This document shows positions 53,376 through 61,699 of a stretch of 64,000 nucleotides of DNA, one piece after another. The DNA comes from Blastococcus sp. (GTDB lineage: Bacteria; Actinomycetota; Actinomycetes; Mycobacteriales; Geodermatophilaceae), in assembly GCA_025465355.1 (NCBI GenBank), contig JAODNN010000106.1:17783-81782 (forward strand), in the 5' to 3' direction. Position 1 is the stretch's first letter; the number at the start of each line of letters is the position of its first letter. Below the pieces are notes generated by a model, which saw nothing but the letters and a program-made list of their open reading frames with translations, made no database searches and had not been told where the DNA came from. Made by a program: the position numbers and the translations under genes.

Positions 53376-53864
53376 TCACGGGATGACGAGGGAGAGCGAT
53401 CCCTTGCCATAGCCCTGCACCTCGACGTCGAGGTCGATGCGGTTGAAGGCGGCGAGCATGCCCTCGATGTCACCCGGCAGGTCCGCTCCCGGGGCGTAGA
53501 GCTTGTGCAGCTTCGAGTGCGGGGCGCCCGGCGTGTTGAACAGCGCCGCCAGCACGTTGACCACCTCGTGCAGCGCCTCCAGCAACATTCCGCTGAGCTC
53601 ACCGTCCTCCTCGACCGCGTCCTGGCAGCCGCCCGGGGGCAGCAGGGCCAGCGAACCGCCGGTGTAGGCCGCCGCACCGAGGTCCATCAGGCAGAGGGCG
53701 TTCACGGCCATCTGGGGGTCGACGTACACGGCCACGGCGACCGGGCGGTTCGGTGCCGGGGTGACCGGCGCGCCGAGGGAGACGGTGACCTGCTTACCGA
53801 CGAGGCTGCCGATCATGTCGCGGACGTCCTTGGGGGCAGGTAGCGCCACGGTCCCGCTGCTCAC
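53376..53864 (-). CDS. CheC/CheX-like protein of the chemotaxis operon
   Basis: 162 residues. The segment EALHEVVNVLAALFNTPGAPHS resembles the CheC/CheX active-site pattern (E-x-x-N, with a Pro about 22 residues on), but the acidic or Ser residue four before the Glu is replaced by Glu. The strands before it (VAVAVYVDPQMAVNALCLMDLGAAAYTGG) suit the CheX fold. Function, possibly CheY-phosphate removal or a modified scaffold, is not certain. Its ATG overlaps the preceding cheY stop by four bases; it is last in the operon. Confidence 0.6.
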   Translation of the reverse strand: MSSGTVALPAPKDVRDMIGSLVGKQVTVSLGAPVTPAPNRPVAVAVYVDPQMAVNALCLMDLGAAAYTGGSLALLPPGGCQDAVEEDGELSGMLLEALHEVVNVLAALFNTPGAPHSKLHKLYAPGADLPGDIEGMLAAFNRIDLDVEVQGYGKGSLSLVIP

Positions 53865-54223
53865 GCGATCACCCCGTCCAGGTGCTCCCTGAAGGTGTCC
53901 TCGGTGAACGGCTTCGCGATGAGAAAGAGGGCGCCGGCGTTGGCGGCCTTCTCACGCATCTCCGGGGAGCCCTCCGAGGTCACGAAGCCGAACGGCACGC
54001 TGGAGCCGGACGACCGCATGGCCTGCAGGCATTCGATGCCGGTCATGTTGGGCATGTTCCAGTCCGACAGAACCAGATCCGGCTTCTCCGACGACACCTT
54101 GGCCAGCGCGTCGGCGCCGTCCTCGGCCTCCACGATGTCGTGGTCGTCGTATCCGGCCTGGCGCAGGGTGCGGATGACGATCTGTCGCATGACTCGGCTG
54201 TCGTCGGCGACAAGGATCTTCAC
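53861..54223 (-). CDS. cheY: CheY-like response regulator
   Basis: 120 residues. The acidic pocket is DD in LVADDSR, the phosphoryl-accepting Asp is D54 in VLSDWNMP, and the Lys is in LIAKPF. It is a single receiver domain. The start is the GTG at 54223 following GGAGAG. Stop and start codons overlap with both neighbours, so it is coupled. Confidence 0.9.
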   Translation of the reverse strand: MKILVADDSRVMRQIVIRTLRQAGYDDHDIVEAEDGADALAKVSSEKPDLVLSDWNMPNMTGIECLQAMRSSGSSVPFGFVTSEGSPEMREKAANAGALFLIAKPFTEDTFREHLDGVIA

Positions 54224-54759
54224 AGGGACTCTCCGTTCTCGTGCGGGTGGGGGACAGGCAGCGGCGGCAGGGCGCCCTGCACGGAGATCGTCAGCGGCTC
54301 GCCGCGCCACAGGACGTCCACGCGGCAGACGTCAGCCGGATTCCGCACGGCCGGGGCGCTGCCGACCTCCGGAAGGCTCAGCGCGGAAGGCCCCGGGAGC
54401 GCGGCCTTGACGTTGCCGCCCACGACGTTGGCGATCTCACCGAAGGCGTCGGTGACGTCCTCGGGCTCGAGCGGCTCGGGGGCGGAGTCCCCGAGCAGCG
54501 CGCGGGTCAGCTCCGCGGCGGTCTGCCGGCCGGTGGTGAGGACGACGGTGCCGGTCCACGGGCCGACGACGTCGACCCAGCTGGACAGGACGTCGTCCGG
54601 CAGCTCGCCGGGGATCGGCAGGAGGATCTCCTCCTCGCCGACCAGGGCGATCCAGGCATCCTCGGCGATCGACCGGATCGTCGCCTCGTCGATGAGCTCG
54701 GGGATGACCGGGCGGCTGTCGCCGCTACGGCGGCGCTGGCCGGTGTCGATCGTGCTCAC
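54220..54759 (-). CDS. cheX: CheX-like CheY-phosphate phosphatase
   Basis: 179 residues. The catalytic signature of CheX/CheC is present as DAFGEIANVVGGNVKAALPG, where D, E and N have the spacing D-x3-E-x2-N. The rest suits the dimeric CheX fold. It lies between two cheY genes and is coupled to both, a good match for a phosphatase that clears CheY-phosphate. The assignment to CheX rather than CheC is by context and single-motif pattern. Confidence 0.78.
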   Translation of the reverse strand: MSTIDTGQRRRSGDSRPVIPELIDEATIRSIAEDAWIALVGEEEILLPIPGELPDDVLSSWVDVVGPWTGTVVLTTGRQTAAELTRALLGDSAPEPLEPEDVTDAFGEIANVVGGNVKAALPGPSALSLPEVGSAPAVRNPADVCRVDVLWRGEPLTISVQGALPPLPVPHPHENGESL

Positions 54760-55139
54760 AGGGCAACCTCCTGGGGGAGCAGGCCGAGAAGCGCGAGCTT
54801 GTCGCGGAGCGCGTCGGCGGTGAACGGCTTGATCACGTACTCGTGGGCGCCGGCCGCGAGGGCACGCACGATCTGGGTGTGCTCGCTCTCCGAGGTCACC
54901 ATCATGATCGTCATCGCTCGCCAGGCGGGGTTGGCGCGGACGGCGGAGACGAACTGCAGCCCGTCCATCACCGGCATGTTCCAGTCGACGGTGACCAGGT
55001 CGGGGACCCAGCCGCCGGCGAGGACGTCGAGGCCCTCACCGCCGTGGCCGGCCTGGTTCACCTCGAACCCCAGGTTCTCGAGAGTTGACGACACGATGCG
55101 CCGCATTGCGCGCGAATCATCGATCACCAGAGCACGCAC
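54756..55139 (-). CDS. cheY: Second CheY-like response regulator
   Basis: 127 residues. The acidic pocket is in VIDDSRAMRR, the phosphoryl Asp is D52 in VTVDWNMPVMDG, and the Lys is in VIKPFT. It differs clearly from the regulator at 53861, so this is not a recent duplicate. One base separates it from the cheR stop. Confidence 0.92.
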   Translation of the reverse strand: MRALVIDDSRAMRRIVSSTLENLGFEVNQAGHGGEGLDVLAGGWVPDLVTVDWNMPVMDGLQFVSAVRANPAWRAMTIMMVTSESEHTQIVRALAAGAHEYVIKPFTADALRDKLALLGLLPQEVAL

Positions 55140-55140
55140 G

Positions 55141-55965
55141 TCAGGCCCCCTTCAGCGGGCGGTAGGCGGAGCTACGGCCGATGACGACCCGCTCCCATGA
55201 GTCGTCCACCCCGAGCGTCGTCTCCGCCGCACCGAGGAAGAGCCAGCCGTCCGGACGCATGAGCGACCGCACCCGGCTGAGAATCGACCGCTTGGTGGGC
55301 AGGTCGAAGTAGATGAGCACGTTGCGCAGGTAGACCACGTCGAACGGGCCCATGCGCGGCAGAGGCGCCGCCAGGTTGCACTCGCTGACCGTGACCATGC
55401 GACGCAGGTTGGGTGCGACCTCCCACTCGGTGCCCGCCCGCGTGAAGTGGCGGACGAGCATCGGAGCAGGCAGGCCGCGGTTGACCTCGAGCTGACTGAA
55501 CCGGCCCGCCTTGGTCCGCTCGACCATCTCGCGGGACAGGTCGGTGGCCGTGATCGAGACGCGGCTTGCGGCGTTCGGCAGCGCGTCCTCGAGGAGCATG
55601 GCGATCGTGTAGGGCTCCTGACCGCTGGAGCACGCCGCCGACCAGATCTGCAGCCGCTCGTTCGGACCGCGGGCCGCAAGCAGCGCGGGCAGCACGGTGG
55701 AGGTGAAGGCGGTGAACGGGTCGCCGTCCCGGAACCATGACGTCTCGTTCGTGGTGAGCGCCTCGACGATGCGACGGGTGCTGTCCGGGCTGGGCCGGCT
55801 GCGGACGGACTCGACGAACTCGCTCACGTCCGGGATGCCGAGCTGACGGGCGATCGGCAGCAGACGGGCCTCGACCAGGTACTCCTTGCCCGGCTGGAGA
55901 ACGATGGCGCTCTCCTTGTGCACGAGGTTCCGAACCCAGTCGAAGCTCGTTGCTGTGAGTGTCAT
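55141..55965 (-). CDS. cheR: CheR, chemoreceptor glutamate methyltransferase
   Basis: 274 residues. The N-terminal helical domain is followed by the SAM-binding domain with LQIWSAACSSGQEPYTIAMLLED, SITATDLSREM, the DVVYLRNVLIYF motif and LFLGAAETTLG. It methylates receptor glutamates. Its ATG overlaps the cheB stop by four bases. Confidence 0.95.
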   Translation of the reverse strand: MTLTATSFDWVRNLVHKESAIVLQPGKEYLVEARLLPIARQLGIPDVSEFVESVRSRPSPDSTRRIVEALTTNETSWFRDGDPFTAFTSTVLPALLAARGPNERLQIWSAACSSGQEPYTIAMLLEDALPNAASRVSITATDLSREMVERTKAGRFSQLEVNRGLPAPMLVRHFTRAGTEWEVAPNLRRMVTVSECNLAAPLPRMGPFDVVYLRNVLIYFDLPTKRSILSRVRSLMRPDGWLFLGAAETTLGVDDSWERVVIGRSSAYRPLKGA

Positions 55966-57083
55966 CGGGTCCCTCCGGAGACCTTGGCGGCGGTCAGGGT
56001 GGACGCGCGTACGGCGAGGTGACGGCCGATCGCCTCGGGCACCCGGTCGAGCGGGAGCACCTCGTCGGCGAAACCTGCCTGGCTGATCGCGCCGGGCATG
56101 CCCCAGACGACCGAGGTCGCCTGGTCCTGCACCAGCACGGTGCCGCCGGCGGCGCGGATCTCCCCGGCGCCGTTTCGCCCGTCGGATCCCATGCCGGTCA
56201 GCACCACGCCCAGGACGGCACCGTCATACGCGGCGACGACCGACCGGAAGAGCGGGTCGACGGCGGGCCGGCAGAAGTTCTCGGGTGGCCCCTGGTTGAG
56301 GCTGGTCAGGTGGCCGCGCCGGCTCGGGCGCACGGTCAGATGGTGGTCGCCCGGGGCCAGGTGGACGGTGCCCGGCTCGAGCAGGACGCCGTCGCTGGCC
56401 TCGACCACGCGCAGCGGGCACAGCCGGTCCAGGCGCTGGGCGAACTGGCGGGTGAACACCGGCGGCATGTGCTGAACGAGCAGGACGGGGACGGGCAGGG
56501 ACGCCGGAAGCTGGGGGAGCACCCGCGCCAGGGCCTCCGGGCCACCGGTGGAGGAACCGATCACCAGGACGGCGGGCTTCTTCGGCGGGCCGACGCGCGG
56601 CGCCACCGGCGGGGGAGGGGGGACCGGGGCCGCCGCGGCCGGACGGAGGGGGGTCGACGGGCGGCCGGTGAGCGCCTTGATCCGGGGGATCAGCTGCTCA
56701 CGGACGCTCTCCATGGACTGGCCGACGCTGCCGACGTTGGCCGGCTTGGTCACGTAGTCGTTGGCCCCGGCGGAGAGTGCATCCAGGGTGGCCGAGGCGC
56801 CGCGCTCGGTGAGCGTGCTGAACATGACGATCGGGATGCGGGCGTAGCTGTGGCCGCCGTGGCCGGCGCGGATGGCCCGGACCGCCTCGATGCCGTTCAT
56901 CTCCGGCATCTCGATGTCCATCGTGACCAGGTCGGGCTTCAGCTGATCCAGCTTGGCAAGGGCCACCTTGCCGTTGACCGCGGTCCCCACGACCTCTACG
57001 TCGGGGTCTCCGGAGAGCACGTCGGTCACAATTTTGCGGACGACGACGGAATCGTCGACGACCATCACCCTGATCGGGTTCAC
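55962..57083 (-). CDS. cheB: CheB, receptor methylesterase/response regulator
   Basis: 373 residues. The receiver domain has the phosphoryl Asp D56 in DLVTMDIEMPEMNG. A Pro-rich linker (AAAAPVPPPPPVAPRVGPPKK) joins it to the esterase domain, whose triad is seen as Ser in VIGSSTGGPEAL, His in LLVQHMPP and Asp in TGMGSDGRNG. It is the first gene of the coupled six-gene run down to 53376. Confidence 0.96.
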   Translation of the reverse strand: MNPIRVMVVDDSVVVRKIVTDVLSGDPDVEVVGTAVNGKVALAKLDQLKPDLVTMDIEMPEMNGIEAVRAIRAGHGGHSYARIPIVMFSTLTERGASATLDALSAGANDYVTKPANVGSVGQSMESVREQLIPRIKALTGRPSTPLRPAAAAPVPPPPPVAPRVGPPKKPAVLVIGSSTGGPEALARVLPQLPASLPVPVLLVQHMPPVFTRQFAQRLDRLCPLRVVEASDGVLLEPGTVHLAPGDHHLTVRPSRRGHLTSLNQGPPENFCRPAVDPLFRSVVAAYDGAVLGVVLTGMGSDGRNGAGEIRAAGGTVLVQDQATSVVWGMPGAISQAGFADEVLPLDRVPEAIGRHLAVRASTLTAAKVSGGTR

Positions 57084-57420
57084 GCGGGTGTCCTCCTGCT
57101 CCCTGCTGGGCCAGCCCAGCAGGCTGTCGTCTCTGTATCGGCAGCCCGCGACGGGGGCTTGAGCGCGGCGCAGATGCCGGGAGCCGAGCGGTCCCGGGGT
57201 GCCTTCGTCTCATATGTCGGCCGCCCGGGGCCGAACTTGACGCCAACGAACGATTCAGTCCGGATCAGCGGAGGAGGAACGCCGGGCGAGATCGCGGGAT
57301 CTCGCCCCTTTCGGGGGTCAGGACCGACGAGATCGCGGGCTCTCGCCGCTTTCGGGGGTCACGACCGACGAGATCGCGGGATCTCGCCGTGGGGAAACGG
57401 TGAGAAGGGGGAGGGGGCGG
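57084..57420. other. Intergenic region upstream of cheB with a tandem palindrome array
   Basis: No gene is seen. The region carries a three-unit 41-bp tandem array at 57288-57391. Part of it must hold the cheB promoter, but no clear -35/-10 pair was found. Confidence 0.55.
57288..57391. repeat. Tandem array of three 41-bp palindrome units
   Basis: Units begin at 57288, 57329 and 57370. Each carries the palindrome GAGATCGCGGGATCTC (one base differs in the middle unit); the first two also share a CTTTCGGGGGTCA tail, and the third is cut short. The array lies between cheB and the gene upstream of it. Confidence 0.8.
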
Positions 57421-58326
57421 TCAGCGGGCGCCGGTGGCCCGCACCCAGGGGGCGCGCAGGACGGCCAGCGACGCGTCGTCGACGAGGTCGGCCATCGCGA
57501 TGCCCTGGACGCAGCCGGCCACCGCGTTCCACGCACCGGCGGCGCCGTCGTGGAGGTCGAACCCGCCGTCGAGGAAGGCCTGGACGGCGTGCAGCTGCGC
57601 GGTGGCGAGCGCGCGGAGGCGGCCGGAGACGTGCGCCGCCCAGGAGGCCTCGTGCATGGCGGCAGCCCAGGGCCGGTGGTCGGTGCGACCCTGGTCGACG
57701 GCGGCCCGCCAGCGGGCACGGCCGGCGTCGTCCAGCGATCGGATGCCCTCGAGCAGGTGAGCCAGCTCCCCGGCTGCCGACCCCAGGTCGGTGCCGATCT
57801 CCGGGACGGGAACCGACCCGCGTTCGCTCACGCCGTCGAACGGTCCGGTCAGCTCGCGCCGGACGAGCGGCGGCAGGACCCCGGCCGCCCAGTACCCGAC
57901 GGCAGCGTCGGAGAGGACGTCGACGGCCTCGGCCAGCTCGTCCTCCAGGAGGAAGCCTCGGGCGAGGTGCTCAGGTCCGAGCACGTCGTCCCGGAGCAGT
58001 CGCTCCAGGGTGGGGGCGTCACCGATGGTGCCCTGCTCCAGCTGGGTCACGAGGACGGCGGCGCGATCATCGGCGGCGGCGCCCGGCGAGACCCCGCGCA
58101 GGTGCGGCACGGTGGCGGCCAGCTCCCGGGCCCGGCGGGAACGCACCGCCCGCGCGCCGCGCTCCTCCCGGGCCAGGCCACGACCGGGGTGGGCCGCCGC
58201 GAGGGCGCCCAGACCACGGGCGTCGGCGCCCAGGCCGGTCAGCAGGACCTCGGCGACCGAACGGCCGGCCGGGAGACGCACCAGATCGAAGCCGAGCGTG
58301 GCGGCACTGACCAGCGAGTAGGGCAC
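57421..58326 (-). CDS. Unknown helical protein between cheW and cheB
   Basis: 301 residues from the GTG at 58326 (VPYSLVSAATLGFDLVRLP), preceded by GGAGGC. I do not recognise a domain. The sequence is Ala-rich and predicted mostly helical, with no membrane segment or signal peptide. It lies among chemotaxis genes on the same strand, so a role there is possible. The 41-bp palindrome array follows it directly. Confidence 0.65.
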   Translation of the reverse strand: MPYSLVSAATLGFDLVRLPAGRSVAEVLLTGLGADARGLGALAAAHPGRGLAREERGARAVRSRRARELAATVPHLRGVSPGAAADDRAAVLVTQLEQGTIGDAPTLERLLRDDVLGPEHLARGFLLEDELAEAVDVLSDAAVGYWAAGVLPPLVRRELTGPFDGVSERGSVPVPEIGTDLGSAAGELAHLLEGIRSLDDAGRARWRAAVDQGRTDHRPWAAAMHEASWAAHVSGRLRALATAQLHAVQAFLDGGFDLHDGAAGAWNAVAGCVQGIAMADLVDDASLAVLRAPWVRATGAR

Positions 58327-58455
58327 AGCGCCTCCAGGGCCTCCGGGAACAGAGGACCACTCTGACGGCCACGGGCACGGTGCGCCATCCACGCACGCGC
58401 AGCCCTCACTCCATCGCAGGACGGCGACGGGGTGAGGGCTGGCGTTTCATGCAGT

Positions 58456-58479
58456 GAGAGTAATGAAGGGACTACTCTC
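58456..58479. promoter_or_regulatory. Inverted repeat between cheW and the gene at 57421
   Basis: GAGAGTA (58456-58462) and TACTCTC (58473-58479) form a perfect 7-base inverted repeat around ten bases, in a locally AT-rich stretch just downstream of the cheW stop. It may be an operator for the gene at 57421 or a terminator for cheW. Confidence 0.4.
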
Positions 58480-58490
58480 GGTATTTGCGA

Positions 58491-58952
58491 TCAGGCGCTG
58501 ACCGCCTTGTGCACGTCCAGGGCCAGAAGCAGCTTGCCGTCGAGCTTGTAGGCGCCCCGGATGAGCTCCCGCGCCTGGCCCTCGAGGGTGTCCGGCGGGG
58601 CTTCGAAGTCGGCGGCGTCCACGTCGACGACGTCCGCGATCGAGTCGACCAGCAGGCTGACCGCCTCGCCGTGCAGGCGCACCACGATGACCACTGCGTC
58701 GGTGCCCTCCGGGCGCGGCGGCCGGCCGAGGCGCTCGCGCAGCTCGATCGCGGTCACCACCTGGCCGCGCAGGTTGATCAGGCCGGCCACGGCCGTCGGC
58801 GCGAGCGGCACCCGGGTCAACCCCTGGCTGCGCAGCACCTCCTGCACGTGCTCCACCTCGACGCCGTACAGGTCGCCGTCCAGCCGGAAGGTGGCCAGCT
58901 GGCCACTGCTGGCCATTGCCTTGGCGGCCTCGGTATCGGTCGCTGCACTCAC
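58491..58952 (-). CDS. cheW: CheW, chemotaxis coupling protein
   Basis: 153 residues with the CheW SH3-like pattern: LATFRLDGDLYGVEVEHVQEVLRSQGLTRVPLAP, GLINLRGQVVTAIELRERLG and VSLLVDSIADVVDV. It links receptors to CheA. It starts with GTG one base after the cheA stop. Confidence 0.95.
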   Translation of the reverse strand: MSAATDTEAAKAMASSGQLATFRLDGDLYGVEVEHVQEVLRSQGLTRVPLAPTAVAGLINLRGQVVTAIELRERLGRPPRPEGTDAVVIVVRLHGEAVSLLVDSIADVVDVDAADFEAPPDTLEGQARELIRGAYKLDGKLLLALDVHKAVSA

Positions 58953-58953
58953 G

Positions 58954-61536
58954 TCAGACCTCCAGCAGAGAAGTGGTGGCGCTCTCCGGCGCCAGGGCGG
59001 GGGACGTGTAGAAGGCCGGGTCAGCAGCCAGGATCGCGGCCCGGACGTCGAGCAACTCGGTCACCTTCTCGCCGAGGACGGCGGACCCGAGCAGCCCCAG
59101 GTCGTCGATGTCGCTGCGGACAGCGGCTTCGCCGTCGACGATGTCGAGAATCTCTTCCACCACGATGGCGACGCTGCGGCCGTGGTCTGCGTAGACGATG
59201 ACCTCGAGGACCTCGCGGTCGGTCTCACCGTAGGCACCCAGGTGCCGGTCCAGCCGGACGATCGGGAGAATCGCGCCCCGGTACTGGACGACCTCGCGGT
59301 TGCCGACCTTCTCGACGGCGTCGGTGCGCACCTGCTCGAGCCGGGTGACGGTGTCCAGCGGGATGGCGACCCGCCGCCCACCGCCGATGGCCGCCAGCAG
59401 CATCCGTTGCCGCTCGGTCTCGGCCTGGGCGGCGGAGGACGTGGCCTCGCGCGACTGCTGTCGCTCGGTGGTCTCGGTGCGCAGGGCCCGCCGGGCCAGG
59501 GCCTGCACGTCGAGGATCAGGGCCACGGTGCCATCCCCGAGGACGGTCGCGCCGGAGTAGAGGCCGATCGCCTTGAGCTGGCCGCCGACCGCCTTGACGA
59601 CGATCTCCTCGGTGTTGATGACCCGGTCGACGACCAGGCCGAAGCGCCGGCCCTCGGACCGCAGCACGGCGATGACCACGTGGCCGTCGTGCCGCTCGGA
59701 GGCCAGGCCCAGCACGTCGGTGAGCCGCACGAGCGGGAGCAGCTCGCCACGCAGGCGGTAGACCGGTGCGCCACCGACCTCCTCGACGGCGTTGGCCGCC
59801 TTCTCGGCGTCCAGCGACACCAGCTCCTGCAGGCTGATCTGCGGGATGGCGTAGCGGTCGCCGGCGCACTCCACGGTCAGGGCGGGGACGATCGCCAGGG
59901 TCAGCGGGATGCGGAGCCGGCAGACGGTGCCCTCACCCGGCACCGACTCGACCTCGATCGTGCCGCCGATGGCCTCGATGTTGGTCTTCACCACGTCCAT
60001 CCCGACGCCGCGGCCGGAGACGTTGGTGACGGCGGCGGCCGTGGAGAAGCCCGGCATGAAGATCAGCTGCAGGATGTCGGCGGGGCTCATCCGGTGCAGC
60101 GCGTCGGCGGTCAGCAGGCCACGCTCGAGGGCCTTGGCGCCGAGCGCGGCGGGGTCGATGCCGGCGCCGTCGTCGGCGACCTCGACCACGACCTGACCGC
60201 TCTCGTGCCGGGCCCGCAGGGTCAGCACGCCCTCGACGGGCTTGCCCGCCGCCTTGCGCTTCTCAGGCGCCTCGATGCCGTGGTCGACCGAGTTGCGGAC
60301 CAGGTGGGTCAGTGGGTCCTTGACCGCCTCGAGGAGCGTCTTGTCGAGCTCGGTCTCCCGGCCCTCCATCTCCAGCCGGATCGACTTCTTCAGCTGCAGG
60401 CCCAGGTCACGGACGACGCGGGGCAGCTTCGACCAGATGTGGTCGATGGGCTGCATGCGCGTCTTCATGACCCCCTCCTGCAGCTCGCTGGCGATCAGGT
60501 TCAGCCGCTGGGAGGCCCGGATCAGGTCGGTGTCGGTCTGGCGCGCGACGTTCTGCACGATCTGGTTGCGCGTGAGCACCAGCTCGCCGACCAGCAGCAT
60601 CAGCTCGTCGAGCAGGTCGACGTCGACGCGGATGGTGCTGTCGGCGACGGCGCGGCGGGCGGGCCCGTCTGCCTGCGCAGACTCCGTCTCGTGCTCGGCG
60701 GCCTCGGCGGCCATCGGGAGAGCGGGGGCGGTCGGCACGGCCGGCTGCCCCGCGGTCCGCTGGGGCATGACGGCGTTCGCTCCTTCGGAATGGGTGGTGG
60801 GAAGCGCATGGGTGGTCTCCGAGGCAGCGACCACCGCGACCGGAGCAGCGCTCTCGAGGTCGGCAGCGCCGTCGGCGGCAACCGGAGTGGGCGCGGCCAC
60901 CGTGGCTGCCGGCGCGGCTGCCTTGCGGGCCGTCGTCCGCTTCGCCGCAGCGGGCTTGGCGGGGGCGGCCTTGGTCGCGGTCCCCCTGCGGGTGGCGGCC
61001 TTGGCGGGAGCGGCCTTGGCGGGGGCGGCCTTGGCGGGAGCCGCCTTGGCGGTGGCGCTCTGCGCCGTGGCCTTCTTCGCGGTCGCCGCCCGAGGGCTGG
61101 GGATGGCGGCCGCAGCAGGGGGAGCGGCGTCGGTGGGGGGAGTCGCGGGGTGGTCCTCCATCGCCGCGCTGATCGCGGCGACGACGCCCGAGACGTCGAC
61201 CGGGCCCTCACCGCCGCTGGCCTCGATCGAGGTCAGCAGTGCCCGCACCGTGTCCACCATCTGCAGCAGCACGCTGGTCCGCGTCGGGTTCAGGGCGAGC
61301 TCGCCGTCGCGGAGCCGGGACAGCATGTTCTCGCCGACGTGGGTCACCTCTTCCAGCCGGTTGAAGGCCAGGAAGCCGCTGGTGCCCTTGATGGTGTGGA
61401 TCGTCCGGAAGATGCTGGAGAGCCGCTCGCGGGAGTTCGGGTCCTGCTCCAGGGCCACCAGGTCGCTGTCCAGCTGGTCGAGGTTCTCGTGGCTCTCGAC
61501 CAGGAACTCCTCGACGATGTCGTCCAGACCATCCAT
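58954..61536 (-). CDS. cheA: CheA, chemotaxis histidine kinase with H1-like linker and second CheW domain
   Basis: 860 residues. The HPt domain has the phosphorylated H47 in RTIHTIKGTSGF. No P2 domain is seen. A linker rich in Ala, Lys and Pro (AAPAKAAPAKAAPAK, about 155-225) resembles histone H1 tails. The dimerisation domain (about 295-360), the HATPase_c kinase (HLVRNSVDHGIE; DDGAGID; GRGVGMDVV) and a CheW-type P5 (about 550-690) follow. A further CheW-like segment (LPIVRLDRHLGAYGETDREVLEVIVYADHGRSVAIVVEEIL) gives two such domains. The start is the ATG at 61536. Confidence 0.93.
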   Translation of the reverse strand: MDGLDDIVEEFLVESHENLDQLDSDLVALEQDPNSRERLSSIFRTIHTIKGTSGFLAFNRLEEVTHVGENMLSRLRDGELALNPTRTSVLLQMVDTVRALLTSIEASGGEGPVDVSGVVAAISAAMEDHPATPPTDAAPPAAAAIPSPRAATAKKATAQSATAKAAPAKAAPAKAAPAKAATRRGTATKAAPAKPAAAKRTTARKAAAPAATVAAPTPVAADGAADLESAAPVAVVAASETTHALPTTHSEGANAVMPQRTAGQPAVPTAPALPMAAEAAEHETESAQADGPARRAVADSTIRVDVDLLDELMLLVGELVLTRNQIVQNVARQTDTDLIRASQRLNLIASELQEGVMKTRMQPIDHIWSKLPRVVRDLGLQLKKSIRLEMEGRETELDKTLLEAVKDPLTHLVRNSVDHGIEAPEKRKAAGKPVEGVLTLRARHESGQVVVEVADDGAGIDPAALGAKALERGLLTADALHRMSPADILQLIFMPGFSTAAAVTNVSGRGVGMDVVKTNIEAIGGTIEVESVPGEGTVCRLRIPLTLAIVPALTVECAGDRYAIPQISLQELVSLDAEKAANAVEEVGGAPVYRLRGELLPLVRLTDVLGLASERHDGHVVIAVLRSEGRRFGLVVDRVINTEEIVVKAVGGQLKAIGLYSGATVLGDGTVALILDVQALARRALRTETTERQQSREATSSAAQAETERQRMLLAAIGGGRRVAIPLDTVTRLEQVRTDAVEKVGNREVVQYRGAILPIVRLDRHLGAYGETDREVLEVIVYADHGRSVAIVVEEILDIVDGEAAVRSDIDDLGLLGSAVLGEKVTELLDVRAAILAADPAFYTSPALAPESATTSLLEV

Positions 61537-61699
61537 CGTTGTTGCCTTCTCTCTCACGTCGCGACCGGGCTCTCTGCATGGCGACGGAGCCCGCCCGATG
61601 GGGTCATCGGGCGGTCGCCGGCAGACTCGAGGTGAGCCGCCGGCGACCGCCGTCTCTCGTCTTATCGGCACCCGCGGGGCCGGGGCGGACCACCGGCCG

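Noticed and set aside
57288..57391. Possible CRISPR array
   Set aside because: Only three units, 41-base period with the unit itself repeated end to end and no unique spacers; no cas genes nearby.
60900..61100. Possible separate histone-like gene in the Ala/Lys-rich stretch
   Set aside because: The stretch is in frame within cheA between the HPt and dimerisation domains; it is a linker, not an independent gene.
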